A stretch of DNA of 15,054 nucleotides from Candidatus Altarchaeales archaeon WOR_SM1_86-2 (GTDB taxonomy: Archaea; Altiarchaeota; Altiarchaeia; IMC4; MCBC01). Made by a program: the position numbers and the translations under genes. Every line of letters begins with the position of its first letter. The stretch's first letter is position 1. The DNA is taken from positions 1-15,054 of the forward strand of contig MCBC01000156.1 in NCBI GenBank assembly GCA_001723855.1, given 5' to 3'. Shown here one piece after another: positions 1 to 7,174 of the stretch. The notes beneath the pieces were generated by a model, which was not told where the DNA came from, made no database searches, and saw only the letters and a program-made list of their open reading frames with translations.

Positions 1-138
1 TTTGATGCTTTATGTGCTTAGTTTAATTATCATCTACTCAAATATAATAATTCAACAAGATTTTCCACAGCTAATTAACCCAATTTAAAAGGGGGAGCAC
101 CCAAAGATGAGGATGTACAGGAAAATGCATTTACATGT

Positions 139-1110
139 TTGTTATGTGGCAGGTGTAAAGAAATTTGTCCTGTTGGCATAGATACAAGATCGATGAGAAT
201 AGCAACACGCTCCCATCTTATGGGTTGTAAAAATTATCCCGAAAACTTTAATCTGGTGCGGGAAGGCATGGAGAAAACGCATAATGTCGCAAATTTCCCG
301 AACGAGGAGAGGGCTATGTGGGCGGAGTTCATGGATGAAGCACCAGATGATTTTTACCAGGGGGACAAAGCGGAGGTTGTTTATTTCGTTGGGTGCATGG
401 CGTCTTTTTCGCCTGCGGTCCAGGACCTTCCTGAAAAAATGGCTGCTTTCCTTGAAAAACAGGGAGTTGACTTCACGATCATGGGCGAGGAAGAGTACTG
501 CTGCGGCTATCCTTTGATGGTCGCGGGAATGGGTGACGAGAAAGTAGTTGAAGAGATGATTGAACACAATGTCGGGGAAGTAATAAAGCGCGGGGCAAAG
601 ACAGTACTTTTCGGATGCCCGTCTTGTTTGCATACATGGAGGCATGAATACAAGCCGAGATTTGATAAAAGGGGATACGATATAGAGTTAATGCACCACA
701 CGCAATTTTTGAAGAAACTGATTGACGAAAGTAAAATTAAATTAAAAAATCTCGATTTAAAGGTTACTTACCATGACCCCTGCGACCTTGGAAGGAACTG
801 CGGAATTTTTGACGAGCCAAGGGAGGTGATAAGAGCAATACCGGGAATTGAATTCGTTGAAATGGACAATAACAGGGAATTTGCGTTGTGCTGCGGGGGC
901 GGCGGGGACCTTGAAATCGTTGACGAGAAACTCCCGGGAGAGATTGCAAAGGTTGTGGTTGAAGAAGCAAAGGAAACGGGAGCATCCGTTCTTGTTACCG
1001 CCTGCCAGCAGTGTAAGCGGTCGCTTGCGGGGGCTGCGGAAAAGGAAGGGGGAATTGAAGTACTGGATATTCTTGAATTGATTAATAGGGCAAGTAATAA
1101 TTCTAAATAA
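139..1110 (+). CDS. HdrD-like (Fe-S)-binding CCG-domain protein, 5' truncated
   Basis: This is an iron-sulfur oxidoreductase of the HdrD/GlpC/LutA type. Near its N-terminus is the second half of a ferredoxin-like region (LCGRCKEICPVG). It is followed by two CCG domains: the first has FVGCM, YCCGYP and GCPSC, and the second has HDPC, LCCGGGG and ACQQC. In HdrD such domains bind the noncubane 4Fe-4S cluster that acts on disulfides. The frame is open back to 79 but offers no ATG or GTG. The TTG at 139 is the only usual start, and it would exclude the first cluster cysteine (codon 136-138). The first ferredoxin cluster normally found upstream is also missing, so the 5' end is probably lost or frameshifted. 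It precedes the lipoyl-ligase genes on the same strand. The family is certain; the substrate is unknown, and disulfide reduction is inferred from the domain. Confidence 0.8.
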   Translation: MLCGRCKEICPVGIDTRSMRIATRSHLMGCKNYPENFNLVREGMEKTHNVANFPNEERAMWAEFMDEAPDDFYQGDKAEVVYFVGCMASFSPAVQDLPEKMAAFLEKQGVDFTIMGEEEYCCGYPLMVAGMGDEKVVEEMIEHNVGEVIKRGAKTVLFGCPSCLHTWRHEYKPRFDKRGYDIELMHHTQFLKKLIDESKIKLKNLDLKVTYHDPCDLGRNCGIFDEPREVIRAIPGIEFVEMDNNREFALCCGGGGDLEIVDEKLPGEIAKVVVEEAKETGASVLVTACQQCKRSLAGAAEKEGGIEVLDILELINRASNNSK

Positions 1111-1133
1111 ATCTAAAAAATAATAATTAGATT
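1110..1133 (+). other. Small inverted repeat after the HdrD-like gene
   Basis: AATCTAA (1110-1116) and TTAGATT (1127-1133) can pair as a 7-bp stem with a 10-nt loop in the 32-nt gap between the HdrD-like and DUF454 genes. It is A/T-rich and weak. It could attenuate transcription or be chance. Confidence 0.25.
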
Positions 1134-1142
1134 AAATCAACT

Positions 1143-1571
1143 ATGATGAAGGTAAAGAACGAAAGAAGCGAACACTGCCACGGCATGAATGTGCATTCGA
1201 ATGGTTTCATGCGGTTAGCGCTGAAAGTACTTGGGACTTTTTTTGTGGTGCTCGGATTCATCGGCATATTTGTCCCACTTCTCCCGACAACCCCGTTTCT
1301 TTTACTTGCTACGGCATGTTACGCTAAAAGTTCCCTCAGGTTTTACAACTGGCTGATGACCAACAGGATTTTCGGGAGATATATTAAGAACTACATGGAA
1401 GGCAGGGGAATACCTTTGAGGTCAAAAATCATATCAATTTCATTTTTAACCGCTGCAATCGGATACTCCATATTGTTCGTGGTTCCTGTTTTAGCGGGTA
1501 AATTCATATTAATCTTAATTTATATCGGGGTCTGCTGGCATATAATTTCGCTGCCGACTTTGAAAAAATAA
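1143..1571 (+). CDS. DUF454 (YbaN-like) small membrane protein
   Basis: This 142-residue protein matches the DUF454/YbaN family of inner-membrane proteins of unknown function. Recognition rests on the family signature in the first hydrophobic block, where FVPLLPTTPFLLLA follows a GFIGIF stretch. A polar middle section follows (NRIFGRYIKNYMEGRG), then two closely spaced hydrophobic segments at the C-terminus. The conserved part starts near residue 23 (MRLALKVLG). The 22 residues before it are polar and contain HCHG, so the true start may be the ATG at 1209 rather than 1143 or 1146. Only 2 nt separate it from the downstream lipoate ligase, so the two are probably co-transcribed. No function is assigned; its position suggests a role linked to the operon. 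Confidence 0.75.
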   Translation: MMKVKNERSEHCHGMNVHSNGFMRLALKVLGTFFVVLGFIGIFVPLLPTTPFLLLATACYAKSSLRFYNWLMTNRIFGRYIKNYMEGRGIPLRSKIISISFLTAAIGYSILFVVPVLAGKFILILIYIGVCWHIISLPTLKK

Positions 1572-1573
1572 AA

Positions 1574-2461
1574 ATGCATAAATTAATTGACCTTGGGTAC
1601 ATGGACACGCTGGAAACCCAGACCGTGTATTCGGCGGTAGCAAGGCAGATGAGCAGGGAAAAGTCCCGGGATACGACGATAATAGTCTGCATACCCCGCG
1701 ATCCCGCGATATGCATCGGCTACCACCAGCACCACACCGAGGTGGACACAAAACTTCCCGTTATCAGGCGGGAAATCGGGGGCGGGGTGGTTTATCTTGA
1801 AAAGAACCAGGTGTTTTACCAGGTTATCGCGCCTTCGAAGGGGATGAGAAACCCGATACCTGTGTATAAAAGATTTTTGCAGCCCGCGGTTGACACGCTG
1901 CATGAACTGGGGATAGAAGGAAAATATGTTCCTGACGCGGATATATGGGTTCGCGGTAAGAAGATTTCAGGGAACGCCGGCGGAAGGATCGCGGATGCCG
2001 ATGTCATAGGGGGAAATTTACTTGTTGACTTTGACCGTGAAGTCATGAGCAGTTCCATGAACATAAACGACGATGCAAAGAGATTATTTGCAGGGGGTAT
2101 GAAAAAATACCTGACCACGATAAAACAGGAAACGGGGGATGTGAACGTAAATGAAGTCAAGAGAATTTTAATAGAGAATTTTAATAATAATCTTGACATT
2201 GAATATAGGAATTTAACGGGTGAGGAGTTAAAATTGATGAAGGAATTAAACAGAAAATATAAAACGGAAAGGTGGATTCAAATGAAGGATTATATGCTTT
2301 CAAAATCAAGAAAGGGTATAAAGGTTGCGGAAGGCACATACATCCATGAAATCAAGTACGGCGATGAAAATACCGTGGTTATGGTGCAGGACGGCGTTAT
2401 TACCTGTTCCGCAACAGAGGGATTGATCGGGAAACCATATAATCAAAACAAAATTAAATAA
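1574..2461 (+). CDS. Lipoate-protein ligase A family protein
   Basis: This protein belongs to the biotin/lipoate A/B ligase family, which activates lipoate or octanoate as an acyl-adenylate and transfers it to a lysine of a carrier domain. The acyl-binding loop is at residues 66-74 (RREIGGGVVY). The nucleotide-binding and catalytic segment is at about 121-137 (DADIWVRGKKISGNAGG), with Lys130 in the position of the catalytic lysine. The catalytic domain ends near residue 210. The remaining 85 residues (with ERWIQMKDYM) resemble the LplA C-terminal accessory domain. The 295-residue length suits a complete, stand-alone ligase. It lies 2 nt after the DUF454 gene and 4 nt before the radical SAM gene. 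The class is secure. Whether the substrate is lipoate, octanoate or biotin cannot be told from the sequence; the neighbours favour lipoyl. Confidence 0.85.
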   Translation: MHKLIDLGYMDTLETQTVYSAVARQMSREKSRDTTIIVCIPRDPAICIGYHQHHTEVDTKLPVIRREIGGGVVYLEKNQVFYQVIAPSKGMRNPIPVYKRFLQPAVDTLHELGIEGKYVPDADIWVRGKKISGNAGGRIADADVIGGNLLVDFDREVMSSSMNINDDAKRLFAGGMKKYLTTIKQETGDVNVNEVKRILIENFNNNLDIEYRNLTGEELKLMKELNRKYKTERWIQMKDYMLSKSRKGIKVAEGTYIHEIKYGDENTVVMVQDGVITCSATEGLIGKPYNQNKIK

Positions 2462-2465
2462 AGAA

Positions 2466-3539
2466 ATGAAAATGAATGAAAAAATCAAAGAACCAAGAGA
2501 ATCACCCGGGTATTTAAGGACAAGCACCGCAGCGGCAATGACCCTCGGCTTTATCCCCGGCAGGTTCTACAGGGACGCAAAGTTGTACTGTATAAATTTA
2601 CTGTTAACCTACAGGGGCGGCTGCAAGGCGAACTGCGCTTTCTGCGGTCTTTCAAGAGATCGCGCATCAGAAGATGAAAATGAAACATTTATAAGAGTTG
2701 ATTGGCCCATCTACAAAACGGATGAAATCATTGAAGCCATGAATAAAGTCCCGCACGCAAAGAGGGTATGTGTTTCGATGATCACGCACCGGAGGGCTTA
2801 TGAAGACCTCTGCACTGTAGTTGAAAAAATTAAAAATAGAAATACGACCAATATCTTGATTTCAACATTAATTACCCCGACACTGATGGACAGGGAAAAA
2901 TATAAACATTTAAAGGAAATCGGTGTAAATAATATTGGAATTGCGGTTGACGCTTCAACCCCTGAATTATTTGATAAATTAAGGGGCAGAGGCGTTAAAG
3001 GTCCCCACAGCTGGAACAAATACTGGGAAGATGTGGAAACCGCTGTGAGCATTTTTGGAAAAAACAACGCGACAATTCATCTGATCACAGGAATAGGCGA
3101 AACAGAAAAACAGATGACTGAGGCCATACAGAGATCCGTTAATTTAGGGGCTGACCCGCACATGTTTTCTTTCTTTCCGGAGAAAGGCTCGGAAATGGAT
3201 AATCATCCCCAGCCGCCTATCGGGAAATACAGAAGGATACAGCTTGCCCGCTATTTGATACAGTATGGCTATACTAATATTGATAAGATGAAATTTAACG
3301 GTGATGAAGAGATAATTGATTTCGGCATTAATGGCGGTGCGCTGGATAAAGTCATCGAATCAGGGGAACCGTTCATTACATCAGGGTGTCCTGATAGAGA
3401 AGGATATGTAGCATGCAACAGACCTTATTCAAACTGCACGCCAAAACAGGCAATGAACGGGGAACTCAGGAATTTCCCGTTTCATCCGAATAACGAGGAT
3501 ATTGAGATTGTTAAAACTCAGCTGAAAGAATATAATTAA
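2466..3539 (+). CDS. Radical SAM protein, candidate LipS-type lipoyl synthase subunit
   Basis: The radical SAM cluster motif CxxxCxxC is at Cys53, Cys57 and Cys60 (GGCKANCAFCG). Before it lies a distinctive N-terminal block (RTSTAAAMTLG, then LYCINLLLTY). From memory this resembles the LipS-type radical SAM enzymes of archaea and sulfur oxidisers, which insert sulfur into octanoyl groups and are distinct from classical LipA. The C-terminal part has three closely spaced cysteines (308, 317, 324), which could hold an auxiliary Fe-S cluster that donates sulfur. It sits between two lipoate ligase genes with gaps of 4 and 1 nt, which supports a lipoyl role. Known LipS systems use two different radical SAM proteins and only one is in this window. 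The radical SAM fold is certain; the LipS assignment is inferred. Confidence 0.75.
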   Translation: MKMNEKIKEPRESPGYLRTSTAAAMTLGFIPGRFYRDAKLYCINLLLTYRGGCKANCAFCGLSRDRASEDENETFIRVDWPIYKTDEIIEAMNKVPHAKRVCVSMITHRRAYEDLCTVVEKIKNRNTTNILISTLITPTLMDREKYKHLKEIGVNNIGIAVDASTPELFDKLRGRGVKGPHSWNKYWEDVETAVSIFGKNNATIHLITGIGETEKQMTEAIQRSVNLGADPHMFSFFPEKGSEMDNHPQPPIGKYRRIQLARYLIQYGYTNIDKMKFNGDEEIIDFGINGGALDKVIESGEPFITSGCPDREGYVACNRPYSNCTPKQAMNGELRNFPFHPNNEDIEIVKTQLKEYN

Positions 3540-3540
3540 A

Positions 3541-5064
3541 ATGTGGCATTTATTAGACACTGGTGCGAGAACGGCAGCAGAAAACATTGCATTAGACGAT
3601 GCGCTCCTTAAAGCAAGAAGCAAGAATTTAATCCCCAATACTTTAAGGTTTTTACAATTCAAGCCGAGATGCGTGCTTGTCGGCTATCACCAGCGCGTTG
3701 AGCAGGAAGTTAGGGAAAGTTTTTGCATGGAGAACGGGATTGAAATAAACCGCCGCATAACTGGCGGGGGGGCGATTTTCTTTGACGAATCCCAGCTCGG
3801 CTGGGAAATAATCGCCTCTAAATCTTCTTTTCCCATGCCTCTTGAGAAATTGTATGAGAGAATGTGCAAGGGCACGATTCTGGGGCTGGAAAAGCTGGGG
3901 GTGGAGGCTGAATTCCGCCCAAAAAATGATATTGAAGTAGCAGGCAGGAAGATCTCAGGGACCGGCGGGACAGAATCCGTCGGAGCATTATTTTTCCAGG
4001 GAACGCTGCTTGTTGATTTTGATGTCGATACAATGCTTCGCGCGTTAAGGATTCCGGTTGAGAAATTAAAAGACAAGGAGGTGGAGTCGGTAAAGGACAG
4101 GGTTACCTGCCTGGCATGGGAAATTGAAAAGCTTCCCGGGATCGGGGAAATTAAACAAAAATTAAAAGAGGGTTTTGAGGAAGCGTTTGATATTGAATTC
4201 GATAATTTTGATTATAATTTAGAAAATTTAAATTTAAATAAATTCAGGTCTCGTGGATGGGTCTACGGCAAAAGGAAATACCCAAAAAAGGATGTTCTGC
4301 GAGCGGTTCACAAGGCAAAGGGAGGGCTTATCAGGGTTTCTGTTTCCGTCTCAGGGCAGCGAATTAAAGAAATGTTGATTACAGGCGACTTTTTTGCTTA
4401 TCCCAGGAGAACAATTTATGACCTTGAGGCTGAATTTAAAGGGACGTCAGCAGACAGTGAAAACGTAAAAGATATAATCGGGGATTTTTTCAAAAAGAAA
4501 AACAGGATGATTCCGGGGGTATCGCCAGGGGATTTTATAGAAGTGATCACAGAAGCGCTTGAGAAAAGGGATTACAAAAAATTCGGGATAACGCCTGATG
4601 AAGCCAATTCAATTTTCACTGTCCATAAAAATTTCGATGAAGCGGTCAAGGAATGCGATATTTTCCTTATGCCTTACTGCGCAAAACTTCCCGGATGCGA
4701 ATATAGACATTCGGAGGGATGTGTTATGTGCGGCAAGTGCACGATTGGCGGTTCATATAAAATCGCAGAAAAGCGCGGGGTTGAGGTCAAAACCATTACA
4801 AGTTTTGAACACCTGATGCAGACGCTTAATGACTGTGCCAGGAGAGGCATGAGAGGGTACATCGGCTGCTGCTGCGAAGCATTTTACGCCAAACATAAGG
4901 ATGATTTCGAGTCAGTTGACATGAGCGGGATTTTGATTGATATCGATAACACAACATGCTATGACCTGGGAAAAGAGGAGGATGCCCACATCGGAAATTT
5001 TGAAGGCCAGACGAATTTGAAGACCGCTTTATTTGAGAAAGTAATTAAATGCATGAGAACCTGA
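3541..5064 (+). CDS. Lipoate-protein ligase fused to a DUF116 domain
   Basis: This is a 507-residue two-part protein. Residues 1 to about 230 are a lipoate ligase catalytic domain, with the acyl-binding loop NRRITGGGAIFF and the catalytic segment NDIEVAGRKISGTGG. An LplA-type accessory domain follows (GLIRVSV through ITGDFFAYP) to about residue 350. The last ~140 residues are a DUF116 domain. This is rich in cysteine: Cys372, 380, 386, 394, 397 and 400, the last three reading CVMCGKC, then three consecutive cysteines at 443-445. That pattern suggests a metal or Fe-S site. The ATG begins 1 nt after the stop codon of the radical SAM gene, so translational coupling is likely. The fusion implies that the cysteine-rich domain works on the same carrier or cofactor as the ligase, for example by supplying sulfur or sensing redox state; this is inference. 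Confidence 0.85.
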   Translation: MWHLLDTGARTAAENIALDDALLKARSKNLIPNTLRFLQFKPRCVLVGYHQRVEQEVRESFCMENGIEINRRITGGGAIFFDESQLGWEIIASKSSFPMPLEKLYERMCKGTILGLEKLGVEAEFRPKNDIEVAGRKISGTGGTESVGALFFQGTLLVDFDVDTMLRALRIPVEKLKDKEVESVKDRVTCLAWEIEKLPGIGEIKQKLKEGFEEAFDIEFDNFDYNLENLNLNKFRSRGWVYGKRKYPKKDVLRAVHKAKGGLIRVSVSVSGQRIKEMLITGDFFAYPRRTIYDLEAEFKGTSADSENVKDIIGDFFKKKNRMIPGVSPGDFIEVITEALEKRDYKKFGITPDEANSIFTVHKNFDEAVKECDIFLMPYCAKLPGCEYRHSEGCVMCGKCTIGGSYKIAEKRGVEVKTITSFEHLMQTLNDCARRGMRGYIGCCCEAFYAKHKDDFESVDMSGILIDIDNTTCYDLGKEEDAHIGNFEGQTNLKTALFEKVIKCMRT

Positions 5065-5163
5065 CTGCTCCGACTTTTTATACAAATTCATCTATTTATT
5101 AATATAAGATATATAGATATATTTAAATGTATTTATTTATTAATAAATTTAATTAAAACAAAA
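5065..5163 (+). promoter_or_regulatory. arsM promoter region with palindrome and direct repeats
   Basis: This 99-nt A/T-rich gap precedes the ArsM gene. A TATA-like element (ATTTAAATG) lies near 5121-5129, about 35-42 nt before the start codon. A perfect 14-bp palindrome, ATTTATTAATAAAT, is at 5135-5148, where transcription would be expected to start. The 12-mer TATTTATTAATA occurs at 5093-5104 and again at 5134-5145, spaced 41 nt, close to four helical turns. This layout fits a repressor operator, most likely for one of the two ArsR proteins nearby; that link is inference. Confidence 0.45.
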
Positions 5164-5991
5164 ATGGATGAAAAAATAAAGAAAGCGGTAAGGGAAGGCT
5201 ATGCTAAAATAGCCAGGCAGGATAGTTCCTGCTGCGGTTCCGCGGATTCGTGCTGCGGAAGCGCTGACATGGCAGAAGATATAAGCAGGAAGGTAGGTTA
5301 CACCGAAGAAGAACTCAAAGCGGTTCCGGAAGGAGCAAATTTAGGTCTCGGATGCGGCAATCCCGTTGCTTTAGCATCCTTAAAGGAAGGGGAAACCGTT
5401 CTTGACCTCGGCTCAGGTGCCGGATTTGACTGTTTTCTTGCGGCAGACAGGGTTGGGGAAGAAGGCAGGGTCATTGGCGTGGACATGACCAGGGAGATGA
5501 TCGAGAAAGCAAGGGAAAATGCAAGGAAAGGGAACTATGAAAAAGTGGATTTCAGGCTTGGGGAAATTGAAAATATTCCTGTAGGGGATAATTCGGTCGA
5601 CATTGTCATTTCAAACTGCGTCATCAACCTATCACCGGATAAAGAAAGGGTCTTCAAAGAAGCGTTCAGGGTGCTGAAACCCGGCGGAAGGATAATGATC
5701 TCTGACATAGTTCTTTTGAAAGAACTTCCAGGTTTTATAAAGGACTCCATTGAAGGATACATAGGGTGTCTTTCCGGGGCGGTAATGAAGGAGGAATACA
5801 TAGAACTTATAACGAACGCCGGGTTTCATGATGTAAAGATAATTGATGGGACATCATTTTCAATAGAGTGCATGGCCAATGACCCAACCGCAAAAGCGGT
5901 TATCGAGAGTTTTAATATACCGTATGAACAGGTAAAGGAGGTTGGAAGTTCGGTTATGAGTGTAAAGGTTTCAGGAGTGAAGCCAAAATGA
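5164..5991 (+). CDS. arsM: Arsenite S-adenosylmethionine methyltransferase (ArsM type)
   Basis: This enzyme transfers methyl groups from SAM to As(III), giving methylated arsenicals. The SAM-binding motif I is at residues 81-89 (DLGSGAGFD), with further class I elements at 103-108 (VIGVDM) and 170-181 (VLKPGGRIMISD). Three cysteines in the typical ArsM contexts are present: Cys64 in LGLGCGNP, Cys152 in SNCVINL and Cys202 in GCLSGA. These correspond to the three As(III)-binding cysteines of known ArsM enzymes. The N-terminus carries two CC pairs (23-24 and 30-31) within a repeated SCCGSAD unit, a possible extra As(III)-binding site seen in several ArsM proteins. At 275 residues it lacks the long C-terminal domain of algal ArsM. 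Its TGA overlaps the next gene's ATG (ATGA at 5988-5991). It is the first gene of the arsenic island. Confidence 0.93.
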   Translation: MDEKIKKAVREGYAKIARQDSSCCGSADSCCGSADMAEDISRKVGYTEEELKAVPEGANLGLGCGNPVALASLKEGETVLDLGSGAGFDCFLAADRVGEEGRVIGVDMTREMIEKARENARKGNYEKVDFRLGEIENIPVGDNSVDIVISNCVINLSPDKERVFKEAFRVLKPGGRIMISDIVLLKELPGFIKDSIEGYIGCLSGAVMKEEYIELITNAGFHDVKIIDGTSFSIECMANDPTAKAVIESFNIPYEQVKEVGSSVMSVKVSGVKPK

Positions 5992-6220
5992 GCAAGAGGA
6001 ACTGATAGCTGTTGGAATATCTGCAGCCGTAAACTGCAGGCCGTGTCCGGATTATCATGTAGCGGAGGCTCTTAAATCGGGAGTTTCAGAAAAAGAGATT
6101 TCTGATGCGGTATCGCTTTCGCAGATGATAGTGAGAAACGCATCTTCCTTTACAGTCAGGTATGCGGAAAAAATTACAAAGAAGGGCATTTCAGGGTCAG
6201 CAGGTTGTTGTGGTGACTAA
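5988..6220 (+). pseudogene. AhpD-like (carboxymuconolactone decarboxylase family) gene with 5' frameshift
   Basis: In the frame ending with TAA at 6218-6220, the sequence from about 5990 encodes an AhpD-like domain. It has ELIAVGISAAVNCRPCPDYH, giving the redox motif CxxC followed by D-Y-H, then AEALKSGVSEKEISDAV, and a C-terminal GCCGD tail. The only well-placed ATG (5988-5990, overlapping the arsM stop) is in another frame and meets TGA after five codons. One extra base after codon 2 would join that ATG to the AhpD frame, so a one-base deletion near 5992-5994 is the simplest explanation. The frame itself has no ATG, GTG or TTG before the CxxC motif. This could be a real mutation, a sequencing error or recoding. 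AhpD-like proteins use the CxxC in peroxide or thiol redox reactions, and proximity to arsM suggests arsenical redox chemistry. It is short (~74 residues). Confidence 0.65.
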
Positions 6221-6434
6221 ATATAACCAAAATTACTTTCGCTCTTATGGTTTAATCTGTATAATTGATTGGGCATCAACATTTAGTTAGGTAAGCAGAG
6301 CAACTTATTGAGAATTTCAACCTAACATTTCAATTCTTTTAGTTCTATTCTTTGTTTGCCTCTTTAGTAAATCCTTTTATATTCAAATATAATTATATAA
6401 TAAAATATCAATATATAAAATATCAAGCAAAAAA
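6221..6434 (+). promoter_or_regulatory. Intergenic region with promoter and repeats before the thioredoxin gene
   Basis: These 214 nt have no convincing gene. GTTAGG near 6284 pairs with CCTAAC near 6321 and encloses an inner TTGA/TCAA pair, a weak stem-loop. Close to the gene are a perfect 12-bp palindrome ATATAATTATAT (6387-6398), a TATA-like TTATATAA (6393-6400), and the 12-mer ATAAAATATCAA repeated at 6400-6411 and 6415-6426. The repeats lie between the TATA-like box and the start codon at 6435, a good position for an operator. It probably drives the 6435-11090 gene series, possibly under ArsR control (inference). Confidence 0.45.
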
Positions 6435-6668
6435 ATGAAAATTGAGATTTTAGGCGCAGGGTGTATGAAGTGCAAAAAATTATACGAAAATGTAAAGAGG
6501 GCAGTGGAGGAACTTGGCATTGACGCAGATGTTGAAAAAATAGAGGACATGGATAAAATAATAAGTTCAGGTGTTATGATGACGCCCGCAATAGCGGTTG
6601 ATGGAAAAATTAAAGCGAGTGGAAGAATTCCAAGCACAGAGGAAATTAAAAAATGGATACAGGAATGA
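6435..6668 (+). CDS. Small thioredoxin-fold redox protein (TM0996/MJ0307-like)
   Basis: This 77-residue cytoplasmic thioredoxin-fold protein has its active site CMKC at Cys10-Cys13, after the first beta strand (MKIEILGAGC). The cis-proline region is MMTPAIAVDG and the protein ends with an amphipathic helix. Size and motif match the minimal 'redox-active disulfide' thioredoxins of archaea and bacteria. There is no signal peptide. In characterised arsEFG clusters a thioredoxin-family gene precedes arsF and arsG, so this may be an ArsE counterpart; that correspondence is inferred from order only. Its stop overlaps the next start (ATGA at 6665-6668). It likely passes electrons to the membrane or outer-surface partners encoded downstream. 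Confidence 0.85.
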   Translation: MKIEILGAGCMKCKKLYENVKRAVEELGIDADVEKIEDMDKIISSGVMMTPAIAVDGKIKASGRIPSTEEIKKWIQE

Positions 6669-7174
6669 AATATAATCAAAAGGTGGGGATAATTGTAGGC
6701 ATAGCAACAGTTTTAATAATCGGCATTATTTCTGGTTGTATAGAAACTGAAGAACAAAAAAAGAGTATGCTAGATAACACTCTTCAAAATGCAACACAGA
6801 ACATAAAAACTACTGCTTCGATCCCTGCACCAGAAAATATAACAATAAAGGTGGTTAAATTTGAACCAACACATCCGTGTCAGTCATGCATTAATCTTGG
6901 TAATTTTGCAAAGGAAACCATACAGAAACACTTTCCAGGGGATCATGAATCAGGTAAAATAACCTATGAAACAGTCAACTTCCAGGATCCCAAAAACAGG
7001 GATATAGTGAAAAAATATAATGTTGTTGGCTCTTCGCTTTATATTACCGTTATAAAAGATGGTAAAGAGGAGGTAATAGACGCAAATGATATGTGGAATT
7101 ATGTCCAGGAAAAAGAGGAATACATGAAGATATTTAAAAATAAATTGGAGGAGATAAAAAACCAAAATGTTTGA
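6665..7174 (+). CDS. ArsF-like thioredoxin-fold lipoprotein
   Basis: This protein starts with a charged segment and a hydrophobic stretch (about residues 8-22), ending in a lipobox-like ISGC with Cys25 as the likely lipid anchor. A polar linker (26-58) leads to a thioredoxin-like domain with HPCQSC (Cys72 and Cys75), followed by a helix and VVGSSLYITVIKDG. The overall pattern fits the ArsF family, described as a subunit for reducing nitro groups of aromatic arsenicals. I chose the ATG at 6665 because it overlaps the thioredoxin stop as ATGA; the in-frame ATG at 6653 would add only four residues. The 3' end overlaps the next gene by 8 nt. It would sit outside the membrane. The activity is not proven by sequence; it may instead be a general thiol-disulfide protein. 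Confidence 0.75.
   Translation: MKYNQKVGIIVGIATVLIIGIISGCIETEEQKKSMLDNTLQNATQNIKTTASIPAPENITIKVVKFEPTHPCQSCINLGNFAKETIQKHFPGDHESGKITYETVNFQDPKNRDIVKKYNVVGSSLYITVIKDGKEEVIDANDMWNYVQEKEEYMKIFKNKLEEIKNQNV

Noticed and set aside
107..175. Short frame starting ATG 107 after a GGGGGAG motif
   Set aside because: It encodes a 23-residue peptide without similarity and overlaps the better-supported HdrD-like frame. It is more likely a by-product of the 5' truncation.
142..645. Long minus-strand frame opposite the HdrD-like gene
   Set aside because: It is antisense to a clear CCG-domain gene, has no recognisable motif and reflects codon bias of the real gene.
1574..2461. Biotin-protein ligase as the role of the first ligase
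   Set aside because: The fold family is shared, but there is no BirA-type helix-turn-helix, and the tandem ligase plus LipS-like neighbour favour lipoyl. Not fully excluded.
6221..6434. Small RNA or riboswitch in the long intergenic region
   Set aside because: The stem-loop is only about 6 bp with a long loop and no known riboswitch pattern was recognised; promoter elements explain the gene-proximal half.
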